From the NCBI GenBank assembly GCA_050693895.1, contig JBOGWS010000010.1:1-64000 (forward strand): DNA of 64,000 bases, written 5' to 3'. The translations under genes were made by a program, and so were the position numbers. The notes beneath the pieces are model-generated. The model was not told where the DNA came from and ran no database searches. It saw only the letters and a program-made list of their open reading frames with translations. Positions 33,198 to 41,225 of the stretch are shown here, piece after piece (position 1 is the stretch's first letter; the number at the start of each line of letters is the position of its first letter). The stretch comes from WHSV01 sp050693895. GTDB lineage: Bacteria > Actinomycetota > CADDZG01 > WHSQ01.

Positions 33198-35987
33198 TTG
33201 AAGAGGCATGTGGGTCTTGTAGTCGCGGCCGCGCTCATGATGATGACGACGCTGCAGATAACCAATAGCGCCGGAGCCACCGTGTCATCGGCATCCAGCG
33301 CGCAGGAGTGTGTTCCCGATCCGAGCCAGAGGCTCCCCGAGGTGCCGAGTCCCGAGGAGGAGTTTGGCTTCCCGTTGGGCATCGGCCAGACGCAACTCGT
33401 CACCACCGACCAGAGCGACGACTACGTCGCGGCGATAGACGACTCGTCCGACCGCGTCATCTCGGCGTCGATGGGCAACACGGCTTCCACCGGACGTCCG
33501 CTGGTCTACGCGGTCGTGTCGAGCGAAGAGAACATGAACGACCTCGACGAGATCGTGGGCGCGATCGATTCGCTGCGCGACCCGAGAAAGCTCCAGCAGA
33601 AGGTCGCGGACAGGATCGCCGCGGACACACCAACGATCGTGTGGGACTCTGCCAACGTCCACGGCGGAGAGAAGAGCGGCCTGGACGCGTCGTTGCAGGT
33701 GCTCTACGACCTTGCATCACGCACCGACTGCGAAGTGACGGAGATCAACGACAACGTCGTCACCGTCATCCAGCCGAGCCAGAATCCGGACGGTCGCGAC
33801 AACAACCGCAGGCAGAACAACTACGGCTTCGACATGAACCGCGACTGGTTCGCGCGCACTCAGGTGGAGACGGACATCAAGATCGACGTCGTCGAACAGT
33901 ACCCACCGCAGGTGTTCATGGACGTGCACGAGATGGGAGGCCGACAGTACTTCTTTCCGCCGAACGCGGACCCGATCCATCACGAGGTCGCAGACGAGCC
34001 CGTGACATGGATCAACGAAATCGGCGACGCGAACAAGGCCGCATTCAACTACAACGGGGCATGCGGACCGGGCGTCACGACGGAGTGCTACTTCAACTAC
34101 AGCATCTACGACCTGTATTTCATGGGCTATGGCGACACCGTACCCTCGACGGCTTTCGGGGCGGCCGGCATGACGTACGAGAAGGGGAGCTCGTCACCCA
34201 TTGAGCTCCGCGTGGACCAGCAACTCCGCACCCAGTGGGCGACGATCGGCTGGGCGTCAGAGAACCGCGAGCGACTGCTGCGCGACTACTACAGGATCTC
34301 CAAGGACGCGCTTGCTCAGGGCGAGCAGGGACTGCTCGAGCCGAACGAGGTCCTGCAGCCCGGCAACGAGGTGCAGTTCGAGGTCCCCGACATCAAGATC
34401 CGCTCCTACTTCCTGCTGTCCGATCGCAACCTAGGCGACGTACGCAAGATGGTCGAGCGTCTCCGCTCGTTCGACGTCGAGGTCTACCGAATGACCAAGC
34501 AGCGCGTGGTCGCCAACGCCCGCATCATGGGCGGCGACACCGCTTCGAACCTCGCCGTGCCCGAGGGGTCGTACTGGATCCCCATGGCACAACCGCAGAA
34601 GCACTGGATCCAGGCGATCATGGGCGAGGACGGCTACGCTCCGTTCGCTTATTTCTACGATGTCTCGTCGTGGAGCAACCCCCTTCTGATGGGTATCAAC
34701 ACCGTTTTCACGGGCGACGACATCAAGCCGGCGTCGGTGCTCGTCCGTAATCCCGACGGCGGCGCGCCCAAGCCAAACGGCCAGAACAGGGTCTACCGCT
34801 ACACGCTCGACTCGTCACAGGCCGCAGCACTGACTTTCAGACTGCTCGGCGACGGCTATGAGTTGTATCGAGACCTGGCGCGCAACGAGGTGTCGTTCGA
34901 GCCGAGTGGCAACTCCGGAGATCTGGACGAGCTCGCGACGACCTACGGAATCGACGTCGAGTGGGCCAAGGCTCCCTTACGAGGTGAGTTGATCGACATG
35001 CCTTCCATCGGGCTCTTCGAGGGCTCGGGCATCTCCTTCGCCGGATCCCATGGTGAGGCGCGCTACATCTTCGAGCAACGTTGGGGCACATCGGCCGCAC
35101 CGATCACGGCCACCGACGTCAACACGAACTCGGCCGCGTTGCAGGACATTGACGTGCTCGTGGTCCCTGATGGGTCCAGCTCCACCGGAGGCCTGACCGC
35201 GGACGGCCTGACGAACCTGAGGCAGTGGGTCTCGGACGGCGGGACCTACATCGGGCTGCGACGTCAGGGCACACGCATGGCTCGCAACGCCCTGCTCACC
35301 ACGACGACCGAGCAGGTGCCACCACCGGGTTACGTAGTTCCCGGCGCACACTTCAGGGTGAACACCAACGAGGGAAGCCCGGTTGGTCTCGGGCGACCGA
35401 CCGAGGACTTCCAGTTCAACAATTCGGACCCGATTCTCAACCCGTCGACGACGGGCACCAACGTTCAGACCTATCCGACCGGAGCTCGTTTCTGGCACAA
35501 CGGCTTCACGGAGAACGAGACCGCGCTCGAGGGGACCGCGACGGTTGTCGACGAGCCGGTGGGTTCGGGTCACGCGGTGCTGTTCTCCTACAACGCGCTG
35601 TTCCGCGCTTACGAGGAGAGCGGCGAACACCTTTTCGCCAATGCGGTGCTCTATCCGATGTCGGCGTCCGAGCCGGGCGACGTGACGAACCTAGGCAGCG
35701 CGGCCGGCCGTAGCGCAGCGCTCGAAGCGGAGGGGGCGAAGGTCGAGCCGAACCTAGGTGGAGACTGGCGCCCGATTCAGATCGCGGTCGCGCGCGCCGA
35801 CGCCGCAGACGCTGCCGGCATCGTCGGTGACTTCACCGCTGCGAGCAGCGTCAACAATGTCGGCAATACGACTTTCATCGAGATCGCCAACCCCGAAGGC
35901 CTCGCCTCGGACGAGCATCCCTTCGTCCGGGATCTCCTCGAGACTCTGTACGACGCGGGCGTGCAGATAAGAGCGGCCGTGCTCTAG
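33198..35987 (+). CDS. Large secreted M14-family zinc carboxypeptidase
   Basis: A 929-residue exported peptidase. A Sec signal peptide starts at the TTG at 33198 (preceded by AGGGGGTG) and ends near TNSAGA. The catalytic domain has HGGE (His155, Glu158) as the first two zinc ligands, DVHEMGG with His244 as the third, and PIELRVDQQ with Glu336 as the likely catalytic base. The region FDMNRDWFARTQ carries the substrate-binding Asn-Arg pair. The 550 or so residues after the domain are of unknown fold and include LTADGLTNLRQWVSDGGTY, a DJ-1/glutamine-amidotransferase-like segment. Most M14 enzymes are about 300 to 450 residues, so the length is unusual. It should digest peptides outside the cell. 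Confidence 0.9.
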   Translation: MKRHVGLVVAAALMMMTTLQITNSAGATVSSASSAQECVPDPSQRLPEVPSPEEEFGFPLGIGQTQLVTTDQSDDYVAAIDDSSDRVISASMGNTASTGRPLVYAVVSSEENMNDLDEIVGAIDSLRDPRKLQQKVADRIAADTPTIVWDSANVHGGEKSGLDASLQVLYDLASRTDCEVTEINDNVVTVIQPSQNPDGRDNNRRQNNYGFDMNRDWFARTQVETDIKIDVVEQYPPQVFMDVHEMGGRQYFFPPNADPIHHEVADEPVTWINEIGDANKAAFNYNGACGPGVTTECYFNYSIYDLYFMGYGDTVPSTAFGAAGMTYEKGSSSPIELRVDQQLRTQWATIGWASENRERLLRDYYRISKDALAQGEQGLLEPNEVLQPGNEVQFEVPDIKIRSYFLLSDRNLGDVRKMVERLRSFDVEVYRMTKQRVVANARIMGGDTASNLAVPEGSYWIPMAQPQKHWIQAIMGEDGYAPFAYFYDVSSWSNPLLMGINTVFTGDDIKPASVLVRNPDGGAPKPNGQNRVYRYTLDSSQAAALTFRLLGDGYELYRDLARNEVSFEPSGNSGDLDELATTYGIDVEWAKAPLRGELIDMPSIGLFEGSGISFAGSHGEARYIFEQRWGTSAAPITATDVNTNSAALQDIDVLVVPDGSSSTGGLTADGLTNLRQWVSDGGTYIGLRRQGTRMARNALLTTTTEQVPPPGYVVPGAHFRVNTNEGSPVGLGRPTEDFQFNNSDPILNPSTTGTNVQTYPTGARFWHNGFTENETALEGTATVVDEPVGSGHAVLFSYNALFRAYEESGEHLFANAVLYPMSASEPGDVTNLGSAAGRSAALEAEGAKVEPNLGGDWRPIQIAVARADAADAAGIVGDFTAASSVNNVGNTTFIEIANPEGLASDEHPFVRDLLETLYDAGVQIRAAVL

Positions 35988-36016
35988 ATAGGCCGCTCCG
36001 AGGTATCTGTGTTCCG

Positions 36017-37396
36017 TTAGGGGATGGCCGCGAGGAGCTCGGCGAGTGACTTCTCGATGCCCTCGGCCAGCTCACCGATGTCCTGGGTCGTTTCGTAGTC
36101 ACCGAGCAGACCGAAACCAACCGAGCCGTTGTAGCTCAGCAGCGCTACACCGAGGGTGGTGTTTCCCGAAAGCGGTAGGACGGGATAGACCTCGAGCATC
36201 TCGCGCCCGAGCGTGTAAAGCGGGATCTGGGGGCCGGGGACGTTGGTGACGACGAGATTGAAGGCGCGCTGCCGAGCAACCACGCGCGACGCTTGAGCGA
36301 CGATCGTCGGGGGAGCGAACTCACCGAGACTCGTGAGCAGTTGCGCGCCGACGGCTTGGCCCGAGCCCTTCAGGTCGGTCATGGATTCGGAGATGACCTG
36401 AAGGCGCTCCAACGGGTCCGGCTCGAAGATCGGAAGAACCGCCCACACGTTGGCGACCATGTTGCCAAGAGAGCCGCGTTGATGATCGGCTCGTACCGAC
36501 ACCGGGACCATGGCGCGCAGTTCGAGGTCGTCGACGCGTTCGCCGCGCGCCTGCAGGAGGCGGCGAAGTCCGCCGGAGACGATCGTGAGCACGACATCGT
36601 TCACCGTCCCGCCGAACGAGTTCTTGATCCGCTTGAGATCATCCAGGTGCACGTTCACGGTCTCGAAGCGCCGGTGGGGGCCGATGGGACGGTTGAGCGA
36701 TGAGGCCGGTGCCGCGAAGCCACTGCCCACCCAATCGCTCAGGGCGCGCAGGGATTCGATGAGGCGCCCGGGAAGCTTCGCGGGGTCGCTAGTCGCGCTC
36801 TGGACCGAGCGCATGACCTCGCCGGGAGATGTCAGTCGCTCGCGCAGCGCCTCGACCATCAAGCGGTCGGAGCTCGGTTCGACGCTCGGGCGCCAGTCGT
36901 CTCGATCGACGTCGGGCGGTTCGGGAGACGGATCGAGCAACACGGACATGATGTCGGTCCCCGAGATGCCGTCGACGAGACTGTGGTGCGTCTTGGAGAT
37001 GAGTGCGAAGCGGTTACCTGCGAGCCCCTCGGCGAACCAGATCTCCCACAACGGCTTTGCTCGGTCGAGTTGCTGGCTCATGATCCTCGCCACCAGGCGG
37101 TTGAGCTTGGCGCGCGAACCGGGGCCCGGCAGCGCCGTGTGGCGCACGTGGTACTCGATGTTGAAGTGAGGGTCGTCCACCCACACGGGCCGGCCCAGGC
37201 CGAAGGGCACGGTGGCCAGTTTCTGGCGGAAGCGGGGCACGTGCTGAAGTCGCCCGGCGATCATCTCGAGGACGTCGTCGTAGTCGGGGGCCTCGCCCTC
37301 GAAGAGAGCGATCCCGCCGACGTGCATGTGGGTCGCGGGCCCCTCGAGGTGGAGGAACATTTCGTCGAGGACGGTCAGGCGTTCGTAGGAAGACAT
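36017..37396 (-). CDS. Wax ester synthase/diacylglycerol acyltransferase (WS/DGAT)
   Basis: A 459-residue member of the bacterial WS/DGAT family. The catalytic motif HHSLVDG (His137, His138, Asp142, Gly143) is intact, and the N-terminal MFLHLEGPATHMHVGG and C-terminal NVPGPQIPLY are conserved family segments. These enzymes join acyl-CoA to alcohols or diacylglycerol, making storage lipids at the inner face of the membrane. They are especially common in actinobacteria. It is divergent from a gene of unknown function, with a CRP-type site in the 114-bp gap. Confidence 0.95.
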   Translation of the reverse strand: MSSYERLTVLDEMFLHLEGPATHMHVGGIALFEGEAPDYDDVLEMIAGRLQHVPRFRQKLATVPFGLGRPVWVDDPHFNIEYHVRHTALPGPGSRAKLNRLVARIMSQQLDRAKPLWEIWFAEGLAGNRFALISKTHHSLVDGISGTDIMSVLLDPSPEPPDVDRDDWRPSVEPSSDRLMVEALRERLTSPGEVMRSVQSATSDPAKLPGRLIESLRALSDWVGSGFAAPASSLNRPIGPHRRFETVNVHLDDLKRIKNSFGGTVNDVVLTIVSGGLRRLLQARGERVDDLELRAMVPVSVRADHQRGSLGNMVANVWAVLPIFEPDPLERLQVISESMTDLKGSGQAVGAQLLTSLGEFAPPTIVAQASRVVARQRAFNLVVTNVPGPQIPLYTLGREMLEVYPVLPLSGNTTLGVALLSYNGSVGFGLLGDYETTQDIGELAEGIEKSLAELLAAIP

Positions 37397-37460
37397 CTCG
37401 CTCAGATACTGCCACGGCTCCCGGTCGGCGGCCCCCCGGTAGCCACGAAATTGCCGAAAG

Positions 37461-37476
37461 TGTGACGTGCGTCACA
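37461..37476. promoter_or_regulatory. CRP-family binding site candidate 2
   Basis: TGTGACGTGCGTCACA is a full match to the TGTGA-N6-TCACA consensus. Its surroundings (AAGTGTGACGT, then CGTCAC) repeat those of the site at 9485-9500. It lies 35 bp upstream of the gene at 37511 and 65 bp upstream of the WS/DGAT start, so it could control either or both. Confidence 0.65.
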
Positions 37477-37510
37477 GCGCCGATGTCACTCCTCAGGTTG
37501 CATTGCCCTC

Positions 37511-38359
37511 ATGGACGACCGACCGAGCAACGACGACAGCACCTTCGACGACCGCTTCGACCAGCGCTTCAACGATTGGAGCAGCTGCGTCGGACCCGCC
37601 CGATTGCTGCTCCTCCGTCCGCTGCGAGCCGAACTGCGCGCCGAGCACCAACTCGACATCGAGCGCATCCGCTGGGCCATGGAACCCCTTGCGTGGCTGA
37701 TCGAACGCGCCGCAGTGAGCGGGATACCTGCCAACGAGTTGGGAACATCTCGCGACTTCACTGCGATCGGCAACGCCCGTTTCGGATGGAATCCGCAGCC
37801 CGAGACGCCCCATGGGGAGCGCGGTTTCAGCGAGATCGACGCTCTGCACTACCTGGCGCGCGATATCGGGGCGATCGAGCGCGCCGGTGGGCGCGACACG
37901 ATCACGTGGGCCGGGCGCGTTCTGCTCGGTGACCCGGTCAGGCTGTGGCGAGTGGCCGCTCGAACGCCGATCTCGACCGGCGGCTTCTTCGCAGCTCAAT
38001 GCGAGTTGGTCTTCGCCTCCCTATTGCAGCAGGTCGATCTCGACGTGGAAGAAGCAGGGAATCGGCTGGGACGGGCGGTCATCGAGGCTGCGGGGGGCGA
38101 GGACTATCTCGACTGTGTGGACGAGACCGCGGTGCCGCGCGGCGAGGCCGTGGTGCAGCTCGTGGCCATCGGGATGCAGATGACCAGAACTCTGGGGACA
38201 GCGTTGAGAATGTTCGACGAGGCCTCTCGACCGACGGAGGCCAGGCCGTGGCTCAACGACGTCGGTCGGGCGACCGTCATCGAGTCCCTTCGAGCCTCGC
38301 TCGAGGCGGGCGAGTTCGTTCCCACCCCGGGGTCCCCGCTCGAGGGGGCGTGGAACTAG
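37511..38359 (+). CDS. Conserved-looking protein of unknown function, 282 aa
   Basis: I do not recognise this 282-residue protein. It has an acidic N-terminus (DDRPSNDDSTFDDRFDQRF), then a mostly helical body with MEPLAWLIERAAVSGIPAN, LHYLARDIGAIERAGG and VQLVAIGMQMTRTLGTALRMF. No signal peptide, clear membrane helix or metal motif is seen. Codon use matches its neighbours. A perfect CRP-type site lies 35 bp upstream, so carbon or cAMP-like control is possible. The RmuC gene starts 48 bp downstream; the small inverted repeat ACCCT-CTCT-AGGGT in that gap (38388-38401) is the only visible signal. Confidence 0.75.
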   Translation: MDDRPSNDDSTFDDRFDQRFNDWSSCVGPARLLLLRPLRAELRAEHQLDIERIRWAMEPLAWLIERAAVSGIPANELGTSRDFTAIGNARFGWNPQPETPHGERGFSEIDALHYLARDIGAIERAGGRDTITWAGRVLLGDPVRLWRVAARTPISTGGFFAAQCELVFASLLQQVDLDVEEAGNRLGRAVIEAAGGEDYLDCVDETAVPRGEAVVQLVAIGMQMTRTLGTALRMFDEASRPTEARPWLNDVGRATVIESLRASLEAGEFVPTPGSPLEGAWN

Positions 38360-38407
38360 CCGACGTAAATCACCGAAACTGTCACAGACCCTCTCTAGGG
38401 TCGGGTC

Positions 38408-39478
38408 ATGGACATCATCGTGGTTCTTCTGCTGGCCCTCGTGGCCGGGATCGTCGGCGGGCTCATCCTCGCCAACAGGCGTGGCATGGCCCCGTCGGCC
38501 CCCTCAGACGTCGAGGTGATGCGGGCGGAGGTTCGGGCGCTGTCGGAGCGGCTGGCGAGCACCACCGGCGGGCTTGCGCAGCGGCTCGAAGGCATCGACA
38601 CGCGCATGAGCCACACTCAGTCGAGCAACAGCGACATGGCGCGCGACATCTTCGAGTCTCTCGGTGACCTGCGCAGCGCGACCAACGTCGTGGCCCAACA
38701 GGCGCGCGAGTTCAACGTGCTCGCCGATCTGCTCAAGGCCCCCAAGGCGCGAGGAGGATTGGGCGAGGCCATGCTCGTAGAGCTGCTGGGCCAGGTGCTC
38801 CCACCGAGCGCCTATGCGGTCCAGCACCGCTTCAGGTCGGGCGCGACGGTGGATGCGGTCGTGCGCGCCGGGGGTCGGATCGTATGCATCGACTCCAAGT
38901 TCCCTCTGTCGAACTACCGGCGCATGTGCGATGCCGACAACGAGGTCGAGCGGCTCGACGCGGAGCGCGCCTTCGCGCGCGATGTGGAGAACCACATCAA
39001 ATCGATCGCTACGAAGTACGTGGTTCCCGACGAGGACACGCTTGAGTTCGCCGTGATGTACGTCCCGGCCGAGGGCGTCTACTCCGAGGTCCTTCGTCTC
39101 GCCCACCAGAAGCGCCCGCTATTCGAGACCGCTATCGATGCGCGCGTTGTTCCGATGTCACCGCTGACTTTGTACGGCTATCTGCAGACGGTGCTCTACG
39201 GCCTGCGCTGCCTCAGCGTCGAGCGGGGGGCGGAGAAGATCCTGGCAGACTGCGGCCGGCTGCAGCAGGACTTCGAGCGCTTCGCGGCCGAGTACGACAC
39301 CCTCGGCCGCCATCTCGGGAACGCGCGCGGCAAGTACGAGGAGGGCTCTCGCCGTCTCGATCGCTTCAGGGACAAACTCGAGGCAATGGTCGAGGCGTCG
39401 GAGGAGGAAGAGGTGGGCCCGAAGACCACCGACCCGCTCAACCGGCCCCCGCTCGAGGCCGTGAACGACTGGCCCTGA
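38408..39478 (+). CDS. rmuC: RmuC-family DNA recombination protein
   Basis: A 356-residue protein. An N-terminal membrane helix (about 3-22) is followed by a coiled-coil segment and the RmuC domain: GLGEAMLVELLGQVLPPSAYAVQ, VCIDSKFPLSNYRRM and FAVMYVPAEGVYSE with its acidic, nuclease-like residues. RmuC limits DNA inversions and rearrangements, and its domain resembles restriction-endonuclease folds. The C-terminus is acidic (EASEEEEVG). Its presence in the same window as two other repair clusters is notable but not evidence of a shared pathway. Confidence 0.92.
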   Translation: MDIIVVLLLALVAGIVGGLILANRRGMAPSAPSDVEVMRAEVRALSERLASTTGGLAQRLEGIDTRMSHTQSSNSDMARDIFESLGDLRSATNVVAQQAREFNVLADLLKAPKARGGLGEAMLVELLGQVLPPSAYAVQHRFRSGATVDAVVRAGGRIVCIDSKFPLSNYRRMCDADNEVERLDAERAFARDVENHIKSIATKYVVPDEDTLEFAVMYVPAEGVYSEVLRLAHQKRPLFETAIDARVVPMSPLTLYGYLQTVLYGLRCLSVERGAEKILADCGRLQQDFERFAAEYDTLGRHLGNARGKYEEGSRRLDRFRDKLEAMVEASEEEEVGPKTTDPLNRPPLEAVNDWP

Positions 39479-39625
39479 GGGCTGAACCCGCGCCGACTTC
39501 CGCCGGTAAGTAGACGAAGCCCCTTTCCGCGTGAGGTCGGGGTCGCGTCGATTGCGCGGAGAGCTTCGGGTCAAGCGCCAGCCGCTGGTCGCCCGATGAA
39601 GTCTGAACCGAGCGCGTGCCTGCGC

Positions 39626-39814
39626 TTATTTCGGCAACCGGTCGAGATAGTCGTTGGTGATCTCGACGAGGTCGGCTACGACCCCGGCGGGTTGGTCGTA
39701 GCCGTCGGCGCACAGTCGGTCGCGCAGGTTCGCGAGAGCGCACGCGAGGAGAACCATGATCAGCTCGCCCATTTGATCACAGTCGCCTTCGCGCTCGTTG
39801 GGCTCGGCTGCCAC
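39626..39814 (-). CDS. Small helical protein, 62 aa, coupled to the upstream zinc-finger gene
   Basis: A 62-residue acidic protein read from a GTG at 39814 whose G is shared with the stop codon of the upstream small gene (TAGTG), a typical coupled start. It begins VAAEPNEREGDCDQ and continues with the helix LIMVLLACALANLRDRL and VVADLVEITNDYLDRL. No family is recognised; a shorter form from ATG 39772 (48 aa) is possible. The convergent gap of about 150 bp between this gene and rmuC holds nothing I can identify. Confidence 0.6.
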   Translation of the reverse strand: MAAEPNEREGDCDQMGELIMVLLACALANLRDRLCADGYDQPAGVVADLVEITNDYLDRLPK

Positions 39815-40008
39815 TAGGACGGCTCGTCCGGGAGCATCACCTCGCGGTGCTTGCTCCAGTAGTGGCGACGAACTCCGGCTCCGGTGCTCCACCCCTCGGG
39901 GATGCGAATCGGCTTGTCGCACGCCTTGCAACGCGGCAGCTTGCGTTTCGCCTGCTGCGACGCCTTTATCGACTTGCTCTGTCTGCCCTTCTTGGTTCTG
40001 GCGACCAT
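39814..40008 (-). CDS. Small basic zinc-finger-like protein, 64 aa
   Basis: A 64-residue protein with a Lys/Arg-rich N-terminus (MVARTKKGRQSKSIKASQ) and a probable zinc site: CKACDK, then after about 18 residues HYWSKH, giving CX2C and HX4H. Together this suggests nucleic-acid binding, but no named family fits. The start at 40008 has an excellent ribosome-binding site, GAGGTAG. It is followed by the overlapping 62-aa gene, so the two are probably made together. Confidence 0.78.
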   Translation of the reverse strand: MVARTKKGRQSKSIKASQQAKRKLPRCKACDKPIRIPEGWSTGAGVRRHYWSKHREVMLPDEPS

Positions 40009-40117
40009 GTCTACCTCCCATGGCCCCGGTGAGCGCGGCCAATCGAGCTTACACCGGGTGTGTGACAGAGAAAGGGGCGGTGGACAGTGGCGGAGCGACT
40101 CGGGTATTCAGGGTCAC

Positions 40118-41146
40118 ATGAAAGCGATCGCGATCAACGAATACGGCCTCGAGAACGTGACCGTCATGGATCTGCCCGACCCCGGACCCGGGCGGGATGA
40201 GGTGGTGGTCCGGCTGCGGGCCGCGGCCTTGAACCGGCTCGACCTCTGGACCCTCACGGGGGCCCTCAACATTCCGCACGAGTTCCCCCACATTCTCGGC
40301 GCCGACGGCTCCGGCGAGATCGAAGCGGTGGGCGAGGACGTCGGTGGCCTGCGCCCAGGAATGCGCGCCTTCGTCAACCCCGCCATCCATTGCGGAGCCT
40401 GCGAGTTCTGCCGGGCCGGAGAGCAGTCCCTCTGCACGACCTTCTCGATGATGGGGGAGCACCGCGACGGCACCCTGGCGGAGAGGGTCCGCCTCCCCGC
40501 GACGAACGTCTTTCCCGTCCCCGAACATCTCTCGTTCGGTGAGGCCGCCGCTCTTGGAACCACGGCGATCACCGCCTACCGGATGTTGTTCACCCGAGCG
40601 CGCTTCAAGCCGGGCGAGTGGGTCCTGATCACGGGCATCGGCGGCGGGCTTGCGCAGTCGTTGTTCCAACTCGCTCGCCCCGTCGCCGGACGCGTCTACG
40701 TGACTTCATCGGACAACGCCAAGCTCGATCGCGCGCTCGAGATGGGGGCGGATGCGGGCGTCAACTACAAAGACGAGGACGTCGGCAAGGCGATCCGCGC
40801 CAGAACCGGGAAACGGGGGGTCGATCTGGTCGCCGACTCGGCGGGTGGGCCGGCCCTCGAACAATCGCTGCGCGCCCTGCGAAAGGGCGGCCGAGTGGTC
40901 AACGCGGGCGCAACTGCAAGCGCGAAACCCGAAATCGATCTGCGGCGCGTCTTCTGGAACCAGTTGAGCATCATCGGCTCGACCATGGGCAGCGATTCTG
41001 ATGTGTCCGACATGCTCCGTCTCGTAGCGGGGGCAGAGATTCGGCCCGTGATCGATCGGACCTTCACCCTCGACGAGGGAGCCGAGGCCCTCGAATATCT
41101 CGACGCGGGCGAGCGCTTCGGCAAAGTAGTGGTCGAGATCCCCTAA
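40118..41146 (+). CDS. Zinc-dependent MDR alcohol dehydrogenase family protein
   Basis: A 342-residue medium-chain dehydrogenase. Structural zinc ligands appear as four Cys in HCGACEFCRAGEQSLC. Catalytic-zone residues are LGADGSGEIEAVGEDV and the N-terminal LNRLDLWTLTG, which lacks the usual catalytic Cys (Asn-Arg-Leu-Asp replaces it), so the catalytic zinc may be missing. The Rossmann region is LITGIGGGLAQSLFQLA. It oxidises or reduces an alcohol, quinone or enone with NAD(P). It stands alone between two divergent or convergent neighbours, and an imperfect repeat palindrome follows its stop. Confidence 0.9.
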   Translation: MKAIAINEYGLENVTVMDLPDPGPGRDEVVVRLRAAALNRLDLWTLTGALNIPHEFPHILGADGSGEIEAVGEDVGGLRPGMRAFVNPAIHCGACEFCRAGEQSLCTTFSMMGEHRDGTLAERVRLPATNVFPVPEHLSFGEAAALGTTAITAYRMLFTRARFKPGEWVLITGIGGGLAQSLFQLARPVAGRVYVTSSDNAKLDRALEMGADAGVNYKDEDVGKAIRARTGKRGVDLVADSAGGPALEQSLRALRKGGRVVNAGATASAKPEIDLRRVFWNQLSIIGSTMGSDSDVSDMLRLVAGAEIRPVIDRTFTLDEGAEALEYLDAGERFGKVVVEIP

Positions 41147-41173
41147 CGGGATCTCCCGTGCTGCGTTTCACTG

Positions 41174-41214
41174 AGATGCCCCGTCACTACATTATGTGTA
41201 GTCGTTGGGCATCT
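41174..41214. repeat. Imperfect palindrome, repeat family copy 3
   Basis: Two 18-nt arms, AGATGCCCCGTCACTACA and TGTAGTCGTTGGGCATCT, match at 14 of 18 positions around TTATG. The right arm contains the 17-mer shared with 4189-4205 and 25755-25771. It ends 12 nt before the stop codon of the minus-strand S58 gene and 28 nt after the dehydrogenase stop, in an 80-bp convergent gap. Confidence 0.65.
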
Positions 41215-41225
41215 GGGTGAGGGGG

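Noticed and set aside
38388..38401. ACCCT-CTCT-AGGGT inverted repeat before rmuC as an operator
   Set aside because: Only 5-bp arms; too short to claim beyond a note.
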